64,000 nucleotides of DNA from positions 337,042 to 401,041 of the forward strand of contig RPFO01000670.1 in NCBI GenBank assembly GCA_009746045.1. Reading direction: 5' to 3'. Source of the DNA: Mesostigma viride. Taxonomy: Eukaryota > Streptophyta > Mesostigmatophyceae > Mesostigmatales > Mesostigmataceae. The notes beneath the pieces were generated by a model. That model saw only the letters and a list, made by a program, of their open reading frames with translations. It had not been told where the DNA came from and searched no databases. A program made the translations under genes and the position numbers. Below are positions 1-11,900 of the stretch, in pieces. Positions within the stretch are counted from its first letter, which is position 1. Each line of letters opens with the position of its first letter.

Positions 1-280
1 TTGCACACGGGCCTAAAGCATGCCCGACACAACACATGATGACATGATGCACCCGATCAATATTCAAGGATCCCTTATACCCTTTTGAATACAAGGTTGA
101 GCGCTTGGCCTTATAATTATATATTGCCCTGTAAAGAAAAGACCGATGGTTACGTCTGAGATGCTAAAATTTCAATGAAACGAATCAGCGTTGCTATTAT
201 ATAATACATATAACGGCGGATCGGGCTGAGCGGGCCAAGCTCACAACATATGGGGACGTCGGGCACCACACGGTGGTGCC
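1..280. other. AT-rich spacer, nothing recognised
   Basis: No coding region, RNA gene or repeat could be recognised here. The short open frames are in low-complexity or mixed sequence and resemble no family known to me. Confidence 0.4.
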
Positions 281-846
281 CTTTGTCTTGTAGGAGGTCG
301 GGGCCATGGGGACCCTGACCGCCGGCTTCGGTGCTGCCGGCTCCGGGAGGACTGCCTGGACCTGGAGGGCCAGCGGGCCCCTTGGTCAGCGCAGAGCCGC
401 GTACCCGGACATCGTATTGGCGCCAACGCCTTTCGGTAGCGATTACCCGGGCTATGGCTGACATCTTGCTCCGCCGCCCACGAGCTGACTTTGCGGCGCA
501 GCACGATTATTATTAGGCTGTTTTACTTCATTCCGCGGTGTGGATCGAGTGTCCCATGCCGGCTGTATAGTTGTTTTGTCGTGGTATCCCTTGTTAGCGT
601 TGGCTTTGTTTATTATTACATGGGTGCCTTTACTCTGATTTATTGCACCCACAGTTTGCCGGATCGTTAGCCTGTCCTTTTAGCTAGCCGCGCCCGATTG
701 CAGCTGTGGCATGCCTTTGGCATGAAGGAGACTGGGGGTCTCTGCCCTTTCTCCTGTAGTGCACTCACAGGGATTAAAAGCACTTTGGTGCTCCGTGACT
801 CCCCAACGGGAGCACGAGTTTAATTATAATTAATTAATTAATTTAC
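281..846 (+). mobile_element. 3' fragment of a probable non-LTR retroelement
   Basis: A short coding remnant around 390-510 (RQRLSVAITRAMADILLRR on the plus strand) matches a second remnant near 2205-2270 (RQRLSLALTRTVADVLFRR), so this is a repeat family. It is followed by a non-coding 3' region, a hairpin (stem GTGCTCC/GGAGCAC, 788-815) and a TTAAT-type tail (about 820-845). The same hairpin and tail occur in reverse at 45337-45362 and 52636-52665. Hairpin plus microsatellite tail is the usual 3' end of a LINE or LINE-mobilised SINE. Assigning the coding piece to a LINE is inference. Confidence 0.5.
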
Positions 847-861
847 TCTGATTTAAGTAAT

Positions 862-1115
862 TATATTTCTAAATATATATACGACAAGTGTGCCTCCTAT
901 GGCAATGTGGGGCCCCACCGCAGAGTTCCATTATACGCAATAAGCGGTTGTACGCGCGGGGTCCGTATAATGTATAATACGGTATAATACGGTATTATTA
1001 TACGAAATTATACGCGAATACTGGATTTCATCGTTTTTGGGATTGTTTCATGCATTTTGATATCATTTCAAGCAGTCCACATGTTTCTGACACTAATTAA
1101 ATTACACATGATACA
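862..1115. mobile_element. Fragment related to the hAT-like element at 52083-53837
   Basis: Alternating TATAATACGGTATAAT-type motifs at 965-1015 are followed by a stretch (ATTTCATCG..., then CCACATGTTTCTGACACT) resembling 52120-52255 inside the hAT-like insertion, including the CCACATGTTT-ACACT string. A possible terminal CAGAG lies near 922. No second terminus was found nearby, so this is probably a broken copy. Confidence 0.35.
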
Positions 1116-1189
1116 TGGGTTGCCACTGCTCAGCAGTGCTTGGGAACACTGGACGTGTAAACCGGGGTTCACGAGGAGCTAGATTACAT

Positions 1190-1312
1190 ATGCATTATAC
1201 CCTAAAAATTTTTTAGGGTATAAAAATACCCTAAAAAAATTAAAAATTTTTTTAGGGTATTTTTAACCCTAAAAAAATAAATTTTTAATTAAAATTTTTT
1301 TTTTTATACAAC
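1190..1312. repeat. AT-rich nested palindromes built on CCCTAAA/TTTAGGG
   Basis: About five blocks of ACCCTAAAAA or TTTTTAGGGT alternate in opposite orientations, so the stretch can fold into several hairpins. The core resembles the plant/algal telomere heptamer, but the blocks are not in tandem, so this is not a telomere tract. It may be the end of a small inverted-repeat transposon. Confidence 0.5.
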
Positions 1313-2082
1313 GCCAAATGAAATGGAAAGATGAAAAAAGCAAAAGAAGTAAGATGGCTATCGGCTTCCATGCAAGCAGGTCCTGGGCATCTCCATGTTT
1401 CTTGTATGCATAAGGAGCACACAAGAAGAAGGCTGACTTTGGCGAGCAAAACAAGAAATAGTGGCTAGATCTGGCCAGAAAACCACTTGTTTCGAGATGT
1501 TTTTAGCAAGAAAAAACATCGCGTTATCAAGCTTATCATATTTATAAACGATGCCAAGCACTACGCCACTGCTTTCGATGAAGCAAAAGCTAATAGCAGA
1601 CAAATCTGGTCCAAAATCTGCATGTCGTAGTGGTATTCCCCAACCATCACAAGCCAATAACGCGTACAGGCAGTAAAGCAACCAAATTAAAGACAAGTAG
1701 AAAACCTAGCTCCATGACAGGTCTTCCATTATTTTACAATCCACCCAACAACTTGATACAGTACAATGAACACGTGAACAGGATAGCACGTACCAGATCA
1801 AAACCGCATATTACCTTTCTTGACGGAGCCAGCATGCCCACCTGATGGACGTAGCTGCGAGCCTTTCCTGGCCGTTGTCGCTTATAAATCATGTAAGGAA
1901 TAACGTGAAACATCTATCCGCGTTCAAATGTGGGGGCATTTCCCGCCTATATATCAACAGTTAGCACATGCACGGTCGCCACCTGGTTGCTGAAACGAGG
2001 TTGCCGCATCGACCGAGCAGAAGGCCGAGACACATCTGCGCACATCCAAACGTTACCTGGCCATCCCCTTTGTCGATTTGAG
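1313..2082. other. Intergenic stretch, nothing recognised
   Basis: Only short open frames without recognisable domains are present (for example 1630-1845 plus, 1358-1696 minus). No RNA gene or repeat array was seen. Confidence 0.4.
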
Positions 2083-2400
2083 GAGTTCGGGGCCATGGGC
2101 CCCAAGATCATGATCGAGCGGAGTTTTTCCACGAGTGCTGCCAGCGCCGTGAAGACCGCCTTGACCTCGAGGGTCAGACCACCCCGTGGTCTGCCCGCAC
2201 GTGGTCCTCGGCGGCAGCGCCTGTCACTCGCCCTCACTCGCACCGTGGCTGATGTGTTATTCCGCCGCACGTACCCGGGCCGACTTTGTCGCGACCCATG
2301 CAGTCTAGATCCCTCCCAGGCCTGCATGGTGGGCCGGCAGCGATGTTGCTGCGTGTCGTAGTTTTGTGTCGTACCTTGTGCAGCTGGCGTGATCCTTGTC
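2083..2400 (+). mobile_element. Second copy of the retroelement remnant
   Basis: Homologous to 300-520: both have the GGGGCCATGGG start block, then the RQRLS-ALTR-VADVL-FRR segment. This copy is longer in the open frame (1930-2361) and lacks an obvious tail. The function of the encoded piece is unknown. Confidence 0.4.
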
Positions 2401-2545
2401 CAGATGTCCGTGTCAGATTCCTGTTAATATCTGCAGGGTTCTTCTTCTTTTCCTGGTTAATTTTCCTTATGTTGCATGCCCATCTCACCTCCGTAATCTA
2501 TCATTCTCAATGAATATATATATGCATAGTACCTTAAATTAGCTA

Positions 2546-2868
2546 CATATGGCACCTTGTGGCCATCAGCTTGCGCCTTAGCCGACGTCTTGAGCGCACC
2601 TTTGTGTAGCATAAGAGCTCTATGCGTCAGCCTACAGTATGGTATTGCACATGGTTGTATTGCACCCACAGTGTTGCGCCGCGGCACCATGCTGTGGAGA
2701 GAGCGCTCTGTGGCCTGCCCACTTACTGCAGTGAGAGAAGCTAGGGCGCCCTCCCTCCTTCTCGTTGTGTATATAGGGCTGAAGGTTCCTCAGTTTACTC
2801 TGTATTGGCACCGACGTGACACAGTCACGTGCTTATTGATTAATCAATTAGTTCGTTAATGCATGGTA
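2546..2868 (+). mobile_element. Short interspersed retroelement (family with ACGTGAC hairpin)
   Basis: A ~310 bp unit whose reverse complement recurs at about 30240-30560 and partly at 28979-29105. The 3' end carries a hairpin (ACGTGAC-ACA-GTCACGT, 2814-2830) and a degenerate ATTAA tail (2834-2857). No long ORF is conserved between copies, which suggests a SINE or a LINE 3' end. Inside is GTATATAGGG, conserved between copies. Confidence 0.55.
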
Positions 2869-3507
2869 CTGCAATACGTACATGATTGCAGCTAGGTAGC
2901 ACGAGGCTGGCGAGCCTTTTGGAGTGAAGCTCTGGCAAGCTATACACATGTGGTAGTTAAATTGTTATAACTGGTGCCCCATGCATTAATAATTGAAAAC
3001 ATGACTGGTCAGAACATTTCTACTTAGCTTGTCTGCTGAGCCCTGGTCATGCAGGTTTGTAAACTGTCTTTATATGGCCGGAATGATTCGTTCATATTCA
3101 TGTATTCAGTCACTCGCCAATTTTTGTTCGCAAACTTACGGGGTATACCAAATTTTTATTAGGTCTTTCCCTGGTCATTGATGCATGCAGCAGTAAGGGG
3201 CCAGGGACCACCCCTTTTATTTAATTCCCTTGAAAGGCAGGGGCCCACTGGTTCTGCTCGCTGGGAGTGTAGACCTAGCAAAAGCTGTGGGTGCATCAAA
3301 GCTTTGACATTGCGGTATGATGAAGCACAGGTATATACATGCAAAGTTCAGAAACAATCCATGCTTTGCCTTGACAAACAATATCGATAGTGATGAGGAT
3401 GGAAATGACTTTAAGTAGCATTGCCGCCTTGGCGCGCGGGGTTCGACTCGTGATCCATACATACAGCTGATGTCAACGTAAAAGCCAAGCAAGGCAAACC
3501 CGCCCGC
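2869..3507. other. Region downstream of the dynamin gene
   Basis: This lies immediately 3' of the dynamin stop codon (minus strand) and should include its 3' UTR. I saw no clear TGTAA or AATAAA signal on the minus strand, so the transcript end cannot be placed. Nothing else recognised. Confidence 0.4.
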
Positions 3508-5990
3508 TTATTTGCCAGTTGACGCAGTTGCCACAGGTGGTGGCGGTGGTGGCCGCATGAATCGCCGAACACCATTTGTAGCATGTGCGGCGGTAGCTGC
3601 CGGGGGCTCTGAGGATGGCCCCTTTACAGGCACATTACTGGATGCCTGGCCGGCAGTGGATGGCCGCGATGTGGGCGTGGCAGCCGCCGCCTTGTCATCC
3701 GACACACTCTCTGTCAACTTGGATATACCCTCGGATATCCGTGCCGCCGCGTTCTGCACCTGCTGCACGGCGACACCTGGCACCGCCTGGATTGCCCCCT
3801 TAATCGCGCCCGCCGCTGCAGCGCCTGCAGCCAACGCCTTGGGTGCGGCAGATTGCTTTGACAGAGGAGGGGGGAAGGTGAACCAGGCGCCTTCCTCTGC
3901 GGGAACAACAAGCAATTCAAGCCAGCATGCATGGACACGTGAAGGCCGCTTCAGGATATTTTTTTATAAGAGGACATTTCTGGGCCAATTAAGAGGGCAA
4001 CAGAACAAAAAAATAGCCAGCGCCACTGCACCACTACAGATGCCAATAGGGACATGAATGCTCAAGCATGCATTAATCACCGGAAGTACCTTGTGTGGGC
4101 TTTGCCTCACGTCTCAACATTTTGAAATGCTATTCTTCCTGACAGCGTGCTTTTGGCCCGTTTAGCCCCGTCGTTAGCCTCCACGGCTGCTGGCAATGCT
4201 TATCAAGGTAGCTCCGTGAAACTGCTGCAGCTACAGCAACGATGATTTCTCTGTACATCCATACATCCCTGGACGCACAACAGTGTCCCCATGACACGCG
4301 ATGGAACCATGGGGCGCGGGACTACAGAGGCCAAAATATCACAGGTGGAGGAACCACCGCGGCATGGGCACCCACCTCGGTCCTCGTCGGCGTGGGACCG
4401 TTGGGTGGCGTGCAGCGTTGACAGCAGCTGAGAAATCTCTGGCATGCCCGCTGTGCACGCCTGCCGCCGCGCCTTTGCGTCCGTGTCCTCCAGCAGCCAC
4501 GCGCGCATTTGGTCCTCCTTCTGGCCGCTGTAACGTGACCAGGTGGTGTGTGACAGAGGCGGGCGACAAGCCGGTGGATGACACAGGCGGGCGACGCAAA
4601 GAGCAATACCTCCACAGAGGGAGGTGCGCCAGAGGGTTTGCCAACAACGGCAGTGATGCCAGGATGGCTTGCGCGACGATGAAGTCCGTGATGTAAGGGG
4701 GTGTGCCACAACGAGGGGTTAGGACAGAGCACACAGGGGGAGGGACGTGTAGCAACATGGGGCAAAATGTACCAAGGGAAAACATATCGCCACGTGCAAC
4801 AAGGCGCTAGTGGCAGCGACCAAATGAGGGAGAGTCGTGACAGCTCATAGCATACAGTCACGCTCATGATTGAGGACGGGTGTTGTCCGTTTGTTGTAAT
4901 GGCCGATACAATCACAGCTGACAACGTTTTCGGTTCACAACGAGTTAAGTTCTCATCCACCCCAAGCAATAGGCGAGATGGACGACCGTCCTCACACCAC
5001 GCACTGGATGCTACAAATCATGTTCGCTGGTGACACGCAGTCGGCATGAGGGTGCTCACGAGATGCGCAAGGTGGCCAAGCAAGCAAAGCATGCCATGCA
5101 CTCACACAAGATTCGCCTACGCAAGAGTGGCCTGCCCTGCCCAGTTGTCTGAAGTTTTCAAAGATTGCTGGTGGCGGTGCGTCCCCCTCACCCCCCTCAC
5201 CTGATGGCGGTGTACAGCTTGGCCAGCAGCTTGTCCTTGGCCGACATCACCTGGCCCAGCACAACCGCCTGCAAAGGGGAGGGAGCCACCGTCGAACGCA
5301 AGAGACGCAGAGCGCGCACATACGAGCCATGCATGACTACGCGCGAACGTGCCAACCAAGAGTACTACCTTTGTCCACGCAGGGGGAGGAGCGGGTGCCA
5401 GCGTGCTCTCCGCACAACCCATGTAAGGAATTCTTGGCCGGCCAGGACGTATGGACATTTCCGCCGGTCCGCTCCTCATCATTCCCCATCATCTGATTGC
5501 CCCATGATGATTGCCCCAAGCGTGGCCTCCCGCATCCTCCCAACACAAGCGTCGCAAAGTGTGAAAGCAATTAACTGCGAAGCGGTAGAGCTGACAGACA
5601 CAAGCATTCACATCCCTGTCAAGCCCGCCTAGCAGCATGATCAAGTTTCCGCTCCCAACTTAGGACTGTGACAAACATGCACCTGCCATGACATGCAGCT
5701 GTTCCAGGGCGATGGACAACCACCATTGTGACATCCTCAGTCTTGGACAAACAGGGTTGGTTGGAAGCCCATCACTGCTCATCCAAGTAAACTCTGAAGT
5801 TCAGAGTTTGTCCATCTATGCACTGTTGTTCATGCACACCCACACCCATGCGTTCCATGTTACCAGCACAGTAATACTACCACCGCCACCCACCTTGGAG
5901 ATGTTATCCTTCAACGTCTGGAACATGGCGTCCACGTACGCCAGTGCGTCGTCCACGAACATGCGCAGCTCCTCCTCCGCGTCCCCCGAG
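3508..5990 (-). other. GTPase effector domain and proline-rich tail (exons 18-21)
   Basis: The GED starts at about residue 831 with EELRMFVDDALAYVDAMF, continues through NISK|AVVLGQVMSAKDKLLAKL across the exon 18/19 join, and ends near residue 930 (exon 20). The C-terminal tail (exon 21, 130 residues) is alanine/serine-rich and ends RRFMRPPPPPP, a probable SH3-binding proline run. The stop is the TAA read from 3510-3508. Confidence 0.88.
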
Positions 5991-8900
5991 GAGGGGCCAG
6001 AGGAGCGAACCACGCGCAGCGCCGATGCCCAGGGACCCTCCACCGTGCCACCATACGCCGCGGGTGGCCCCTGGGGCATCTCCCCCCGCATGTATTTGCG
6101 AGGGGAGGAGGGCGCTGACCCGTTGTCGCTGTGGCGGGGGGAGGGCGGGCTCCCGTCCTGCGGCTGCTGCGCGTGGTGGTTGACGGGGGACATGGTGGAG
6201 GCGAAACGGTCGCCCTCGTGGGCACCGGCTGCGTGGCGCAGGCGGCTGACCCACTCGAACTTCTCCGCCAGCGACTCGGCTTGGAACTCGCCGCTGTGGT
6301 GGTCTGTTCCCCCGCAGTCCCGTGGCCGGGGGCAAGGGGGAATCACAATGCCACACAGCCCGCATCCCCGCATCGCGCATCCACACAGCCCGCAGAGAGA
6401 CCAAAAGGAGGAACGCTGTTAGGGACGTTTGCGACGGAAAAAGCAGCTGTCCGTGTGCTGCCGTCTGAGGCATCGCGCTTGTCAGCCAACGCAGCAGGAA
6501 GCCAAGGAAGGAACGTGCCTTGGATGTTTTACGCTGGGTGGGAAAGACCTGAAACCATAAAAGCCAGCGATCTCACCATTCCTGGTTCACAGCACTCTGC
6601 TGCCAGTGTTTCAGCTCACAAAAGCTCCCACAAACTGTGCTGGCCTCATCACAACATGGAACATTGTGACAGCGGGACGTGATCCCACATGCATGTCACA
6701 CACAACAAGTGGCCTTCACCCAAGAAAAGGGTTCTTCACACAAGACATGGGTCTTCGCACACGCCAAGGGGTCTTCACACACCGCAAGGGGTCTTCACAC
6801 ACGGCAAGCGGTCTTCACACATGGCAAGGGGTCTTCACACACGGCAAGCGGTCTTCACACATGGCAAGGGGTCTTCACACACGGCAAGCGGTCTTCACAC
6901 ATGGCAAGGGGTCTTCACACACGGCAAGCGGTCTTCACACATGGCAAGGGGTCTTCACACATGGCAAGGGGTCTTCACACACGGCAAGCGGTCTTCACAC
7001 ATGGCAAGGGGTCTTCACACACGGCAAGCGGTCTTCACACACGGCAAGCGGTCTTCACACATGGCAAGGGTCTTCACACACGGCAAGCGGTCTTCACACA
7101 CGGCAAGCGGTCTTCACACATGGCAAGGGGTCTTCACACACGGCAAGCGGTCTTCACACACGGCAAGCGGTCTTCACACATGGCAAGCGGTCTTCACACA
7201 CGGCAAGCGGTCTTCACACATGGCAAGGGGTCTTCACACACGGCAAGGGAACGCAAGCACACAGCATGTTCTCTGCTGCCCCAAGGATACCCAGCGGTTT
7301 GGTCACGGCATGCAAGGGACTGGGACACCCCTCATGCAAAATCATTCCACCCCACCTCTGACGCTGATTCCCCTGACAGGTCACCCTACCGCACCTTTGA
7401 CAATGATCCCCTTGGGTGTCTTGTGCACGATGCGGAACATGAGGGAGGAGTTGGTGGCGCTGGGGGTCGCGTCCCCTGGCCGCTCACCCTTCTTGCTGGA
7501 CTTGTCCACAACATCCTCGATGTAGCACTCCTGCGCGCGTGGGAGGCACACGGCGACATGTGGCGCACAAGCATTCCGTACTACCGCCACCAGGTAAGCC
7601 GCCCGCAAAGGAAACGTTTTGCAGCTGCTGGCAGCTGCGGATAAAACACCGACACAATTACGTGCAAGTCTTTGCAAGTTGTCCATGGTCAAGACAGCAT
7701 GCTGTCTCCAAACTCTCCCGCAATGTCGCACTGCGAGCACATCGATGAACCTGTCGCATGCAATAACTTGCTAACTGTGCTACCCCACACAGTGAGCAGA
7801 AGAGAAAACGCACCAAATGACCTGAATATGCGAAACTGGACTCTGCGCTAGCAGGTCGCAAGAATAGTAAAAACATCTGCCAACAAGCAGAAGGTCGCAA
7901 CCACAAAGAACCACCTGCTCTCTGTCGGTCTCATCCCATGTGCCGTCTCATTGTCCTACCAAATATTTCCACCAAAGGCAGCCCGATTTCCTTTGCAGAT
8001 TCCCTTAAGAATATCACGAGCACATTCACCCACCCATGGCAGATGAGCCGGGGGGGGAGGCGGGGGCAAACTGCTACACTCAAGGCAGCTTGCCCACCAC
8101 GAGCCTGCTTCCCCACTGGGCATACAAGAACTTGTTGCCCCAGCAACGGCTGGCTCGTCGCTGCAACTGGTTTACATGCATGCGTGCTTGATTGCCTGTG
8201 TACACTGTGTGCCTGCCTGCCTCCATGGGCATGGCATAAGCGCATTTGTATGGGCTGCTGCTTTGCCTTTTTGCTGCTGCACGCACCCGCAGATCGATGA
8301 TGCCGCGCGGCTCCGTCTCTTCCGGCTTGGCAAAGTAGAACAGCTGCGGGAGGCGATGCACGCGGACACGAGGGGAGCACGGGGGCCGACAAGAGGGGAA
8401 GGAACACGTCGACAGAGCAAGGAAGTAGCGCAGTGGGAACCGGCCAAGTCCACGCGACTCAGCCATCATTAACTGACGCTCGTGGAGCAGCGCAGCCAGG
8501 GATTACCAGCCAGGTGCTAGCCGACACATGACCAGGTCGTGCGATGAGAATGCATCCGCGCGCACACACATGCACCGTCACGCACATGGCAGGATGTTGG
8601 CGTGACTGCAGCATGCGAGCGTGTGCACACCGTGTGCGCCCTCCCGCCCACCCACCTTGCGGTCTGTCTACTTGGTGTGCTCCTCCCACCACCACCACCC
8701 TCCACCATGCTGCCCGCCTACCTTGCGCGTTGCCTCGTTGAGAACGAACCAGCGCCGGTTCCATGAGGTCGACGGGGGGCTGCGCTTCTTCATGAAGCCT
8801 GCGGCATGCACGCGACACCGAGGGGACACAATAGCAGCACCGCCAGAGTGGCATGAGTACAGCATGCACCCCAACACGACATGGAAAGGGCCATCGCGGT

Positions 8901-11900
8901 GACCTATGCCAGTACGTATGCCAGTAAGCAGTGTGCACACCAGTAAGCATTTGTTCATGCCGAAGCGTCTCATGAACCCACCACCGCAAGAACATAATAA
9001 GTAATAACCATATAGTAGTATCAATCTTTTATAGTAGTACGATATGCTTATTATGAACAATATATTTATTGTACATGATAATAACTTAAATAATGACCAT
9101 GGCACAATGGCGACATGGTCATCTCTGCGATCCAAAGCACATCGCGGTTAAGCATGCGTGCCAACCTGAGCGCGGTACGGGGGCTGCCATGGAGACGGAT
9201 GCCAGCACCCAGGTCTCCTTAGTTGGAGATGGGAGTATCGGCCAGAGGCAGGTGGGAGCGCCGAGCTGTTCCTGGGTACCTCATTTCATGCATTTCGAAG
9301 TTGTGGGGGCACCACCCAGCCTATCCTGGGCCTGGGCGTGACCTCCATGGGCTGGAATGTTACGATGGCCATGCAATAGCGGGCCAGAATTTCCTGGGAA
9401 TGCATGAAAGTGGGAATGTGGGCTACCGAGCTGGAAAAAATGGGTTGGGGGCGTTACTCCCATGGCCAACTTGCGCACCATGTGCAAGGCTGGGTGTCTC
9501 TGTAAAAGGTGTCAGGAAGCCGGAAGGTGCAGTGGGCACAGGGGGACGCGCTGCCATTGGCTGATGGGTGATGCCTGCTGCTCTTCATCCAAGTTGTATT
9601 GGCTTAACCGAGCATTGACTGGCTGGTCGTTCTGCTCTCGAGTACGATGAACAAACACAAACTATGACCCCTCTCCTTGGTGTGAGGCGTGAAAGCTCGC
9701 TGTCGTGACAGCCATGGAGTGACCACGGCTCCAGTGTGCCACGTCAGTGGAGGAGCCACCACGAGCCGGTGTTCTTGTTCAACACAAACATGAGGCCCCA
9801 AAGACCCTGGCTTCACGCAGCTCCTGCGATGGTATCGCGCACTCGGAGGCCATCCCCCCCGAGCATTAGCCAAGGTAAACTTCCAGAGCTCAAACCCAAG
9901 AACTCATTTCCTGTATTAGCTGCCTGTACTTGAGATGACTGGGTAGGCGATGGACGCTCCATTACGCCAATGCTGCAGGGATGAAGAGCAGCAGGGATCA
10001 CCAAGCTATTGGCCAATGCCGCCTGCCATTCTGGCTACTGCACATTCCTGACAGCTAGAGCTCTTACAAGACACCCCAATTCCTATAGGGTCCGTACTCC
10101 AGAAGTTGATCAAGGGGCAAGGGCGAACTCACCCAGCCAACAGGAGGCAATGAAGCGCTTTCATCGCTCATTCAGATGGACCCCCGTTGCATCCCACGCG
10201 AGCAGCAGCACACATCATCTCATGCATGGTGGCGCCCCGCATAGTGAATTGGATGCCACAATGCGCATGAAAGCATGCCACGCATGTACAAATCACACCG
10301 CAACGCATGAACTCATGATACTACAATGTGCTTCGACGCAGTCATAACGCACGCACACGTACCCATCAAAAGTGTGCGTATACCCATCCCACCCTTGATA
10401 CCGCAACACATACCCATCTTCACGTTCTTGGGGTTGGGCATGTTGGGTGGCACCGTTGCCGCCGCCACCACGGGCGCCGTGCTTGCGTTGGGCGCGCCAG
10501 AGGGCAGCGTGAAGCTGTTGGATCGCATCGATGACGCCGAGGGGGTGGGCGCCATCTCCTCAAAAGGGTCGCGTGCCTCGTTGGCGGCTTGTGAGGTGGC
10601 CAGCTGCATCTGCATCCGGCGCTGCTCCACCTCACGTGCACGCGCCTCTGCCTCGCGCTCCCTGGCAGGGTTGTTGAAGGAAAAAAACCGGTAGTACAAC
10701 CCCCACATGGTTGCGCCCACAACCACATAGGCAGTGCCCTTATAACAACATATAAGAAAGCATGCAAAATACACTACAGTCAATTTAGTAACAGTGCATT
10801 CAGTTCAGCTCGACCGAAAACACATCAAACAGCAGGCTCCAACAACACATATGCAAACAGCGGGCAAGAGCAGTATGTTATGTGCATGCGCGAAAAGCGG
10901 GCAACGGCCCTATGTGATGAGCATGTGCAAACAGCGGGAAATGTCCGTATGTGATGAGCATGCCATGCTGGGAGCTGCGTCCAGAGGGCCGCATCACCTG
11001 GCCAAGTGCCACCGGGTGCCCATACAAAGTGACACCAAGGTTATAGCGCATATGCCAGTATTAGGCCGATATAAGAATGCCACAGTGTCTATACCACAAA
11101 GTGGCTGCATGATGTCGTAAGGCGGCCTGCACCCTCCCTCTACCGTCCCAACGTCATCCCTAATCCCCCCCAAAGTTGATAAGGCATGGCCATAGAGACA
11201 GGCGTTTGGGATGGGGCAATGCACGCCTGCTAGCCCCTCTTATGCTGCCATGCATGCCCCACCCCTGCACTACGGACCACTCTCGCATTATATCCTGCCC
11301 CGCATAATGCCTCACCCCTTGCATCATGCCTCACCCATTGCCCCGCGCCTCACCTCTGCAGCGTGCGCTTGCGGAAGAACTTTACGGAGATGTACGCGCA
11401 CTGCATCTCCACCAGCGCGCACACCAGCTGCTCGCACGCCGCACGGTTCTCCTCGAGTGTCGCCACCGCCAGGTGGATGAGCTGGCGCACGCCACCAAGG
11501 GGGGGGGCGGGGGAGGAGAGGACAAGGGGGAGAGGAGAGAATCGGGAGGGCAGGGGCGGCCACACCACGCAACAAAGAGGCCATGGGACAGCTGTGTGCG
11601 GATGAAGACCCCAGCAAAGAGCTTGTTTGACGCCTTGCGCGCGTGGGCAAGCACGCCGATTGATGCGTAGAGTATCGCTGAGCTGAAACTACATAGATCT
11701 AAATGATGAAAATGATAGAAATCTCTCGAGTAGTTTTCGAAAACCATCAGAGAGCTGGAAACTAGACATTCGATATCAGGGCTTCATCCCAGTGAAAGGT
11801 TTGGGCACCCAGGGCTACGGCCACACAGATGTGGGGAGCCAAACGACAGCATGCCCATTCTGGGGGAGTGAAGCCATACAAGGTTGCAACCTCGGCGAAG

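Noticed and set aside
1190-1312. Telomere end
   Set aside because: The CCCTAAA-like blocks are few, inverted relative to each other and internal.
6606-7644. Three long overlapping plus-strand ORFs rich in His/Ser/Gly (251, 321, 278 codons)
   Set aside because: They are the three frames of the 20-bp minisatellite in a dynamin intron; the unit has no stop codon, so openness is automatic.
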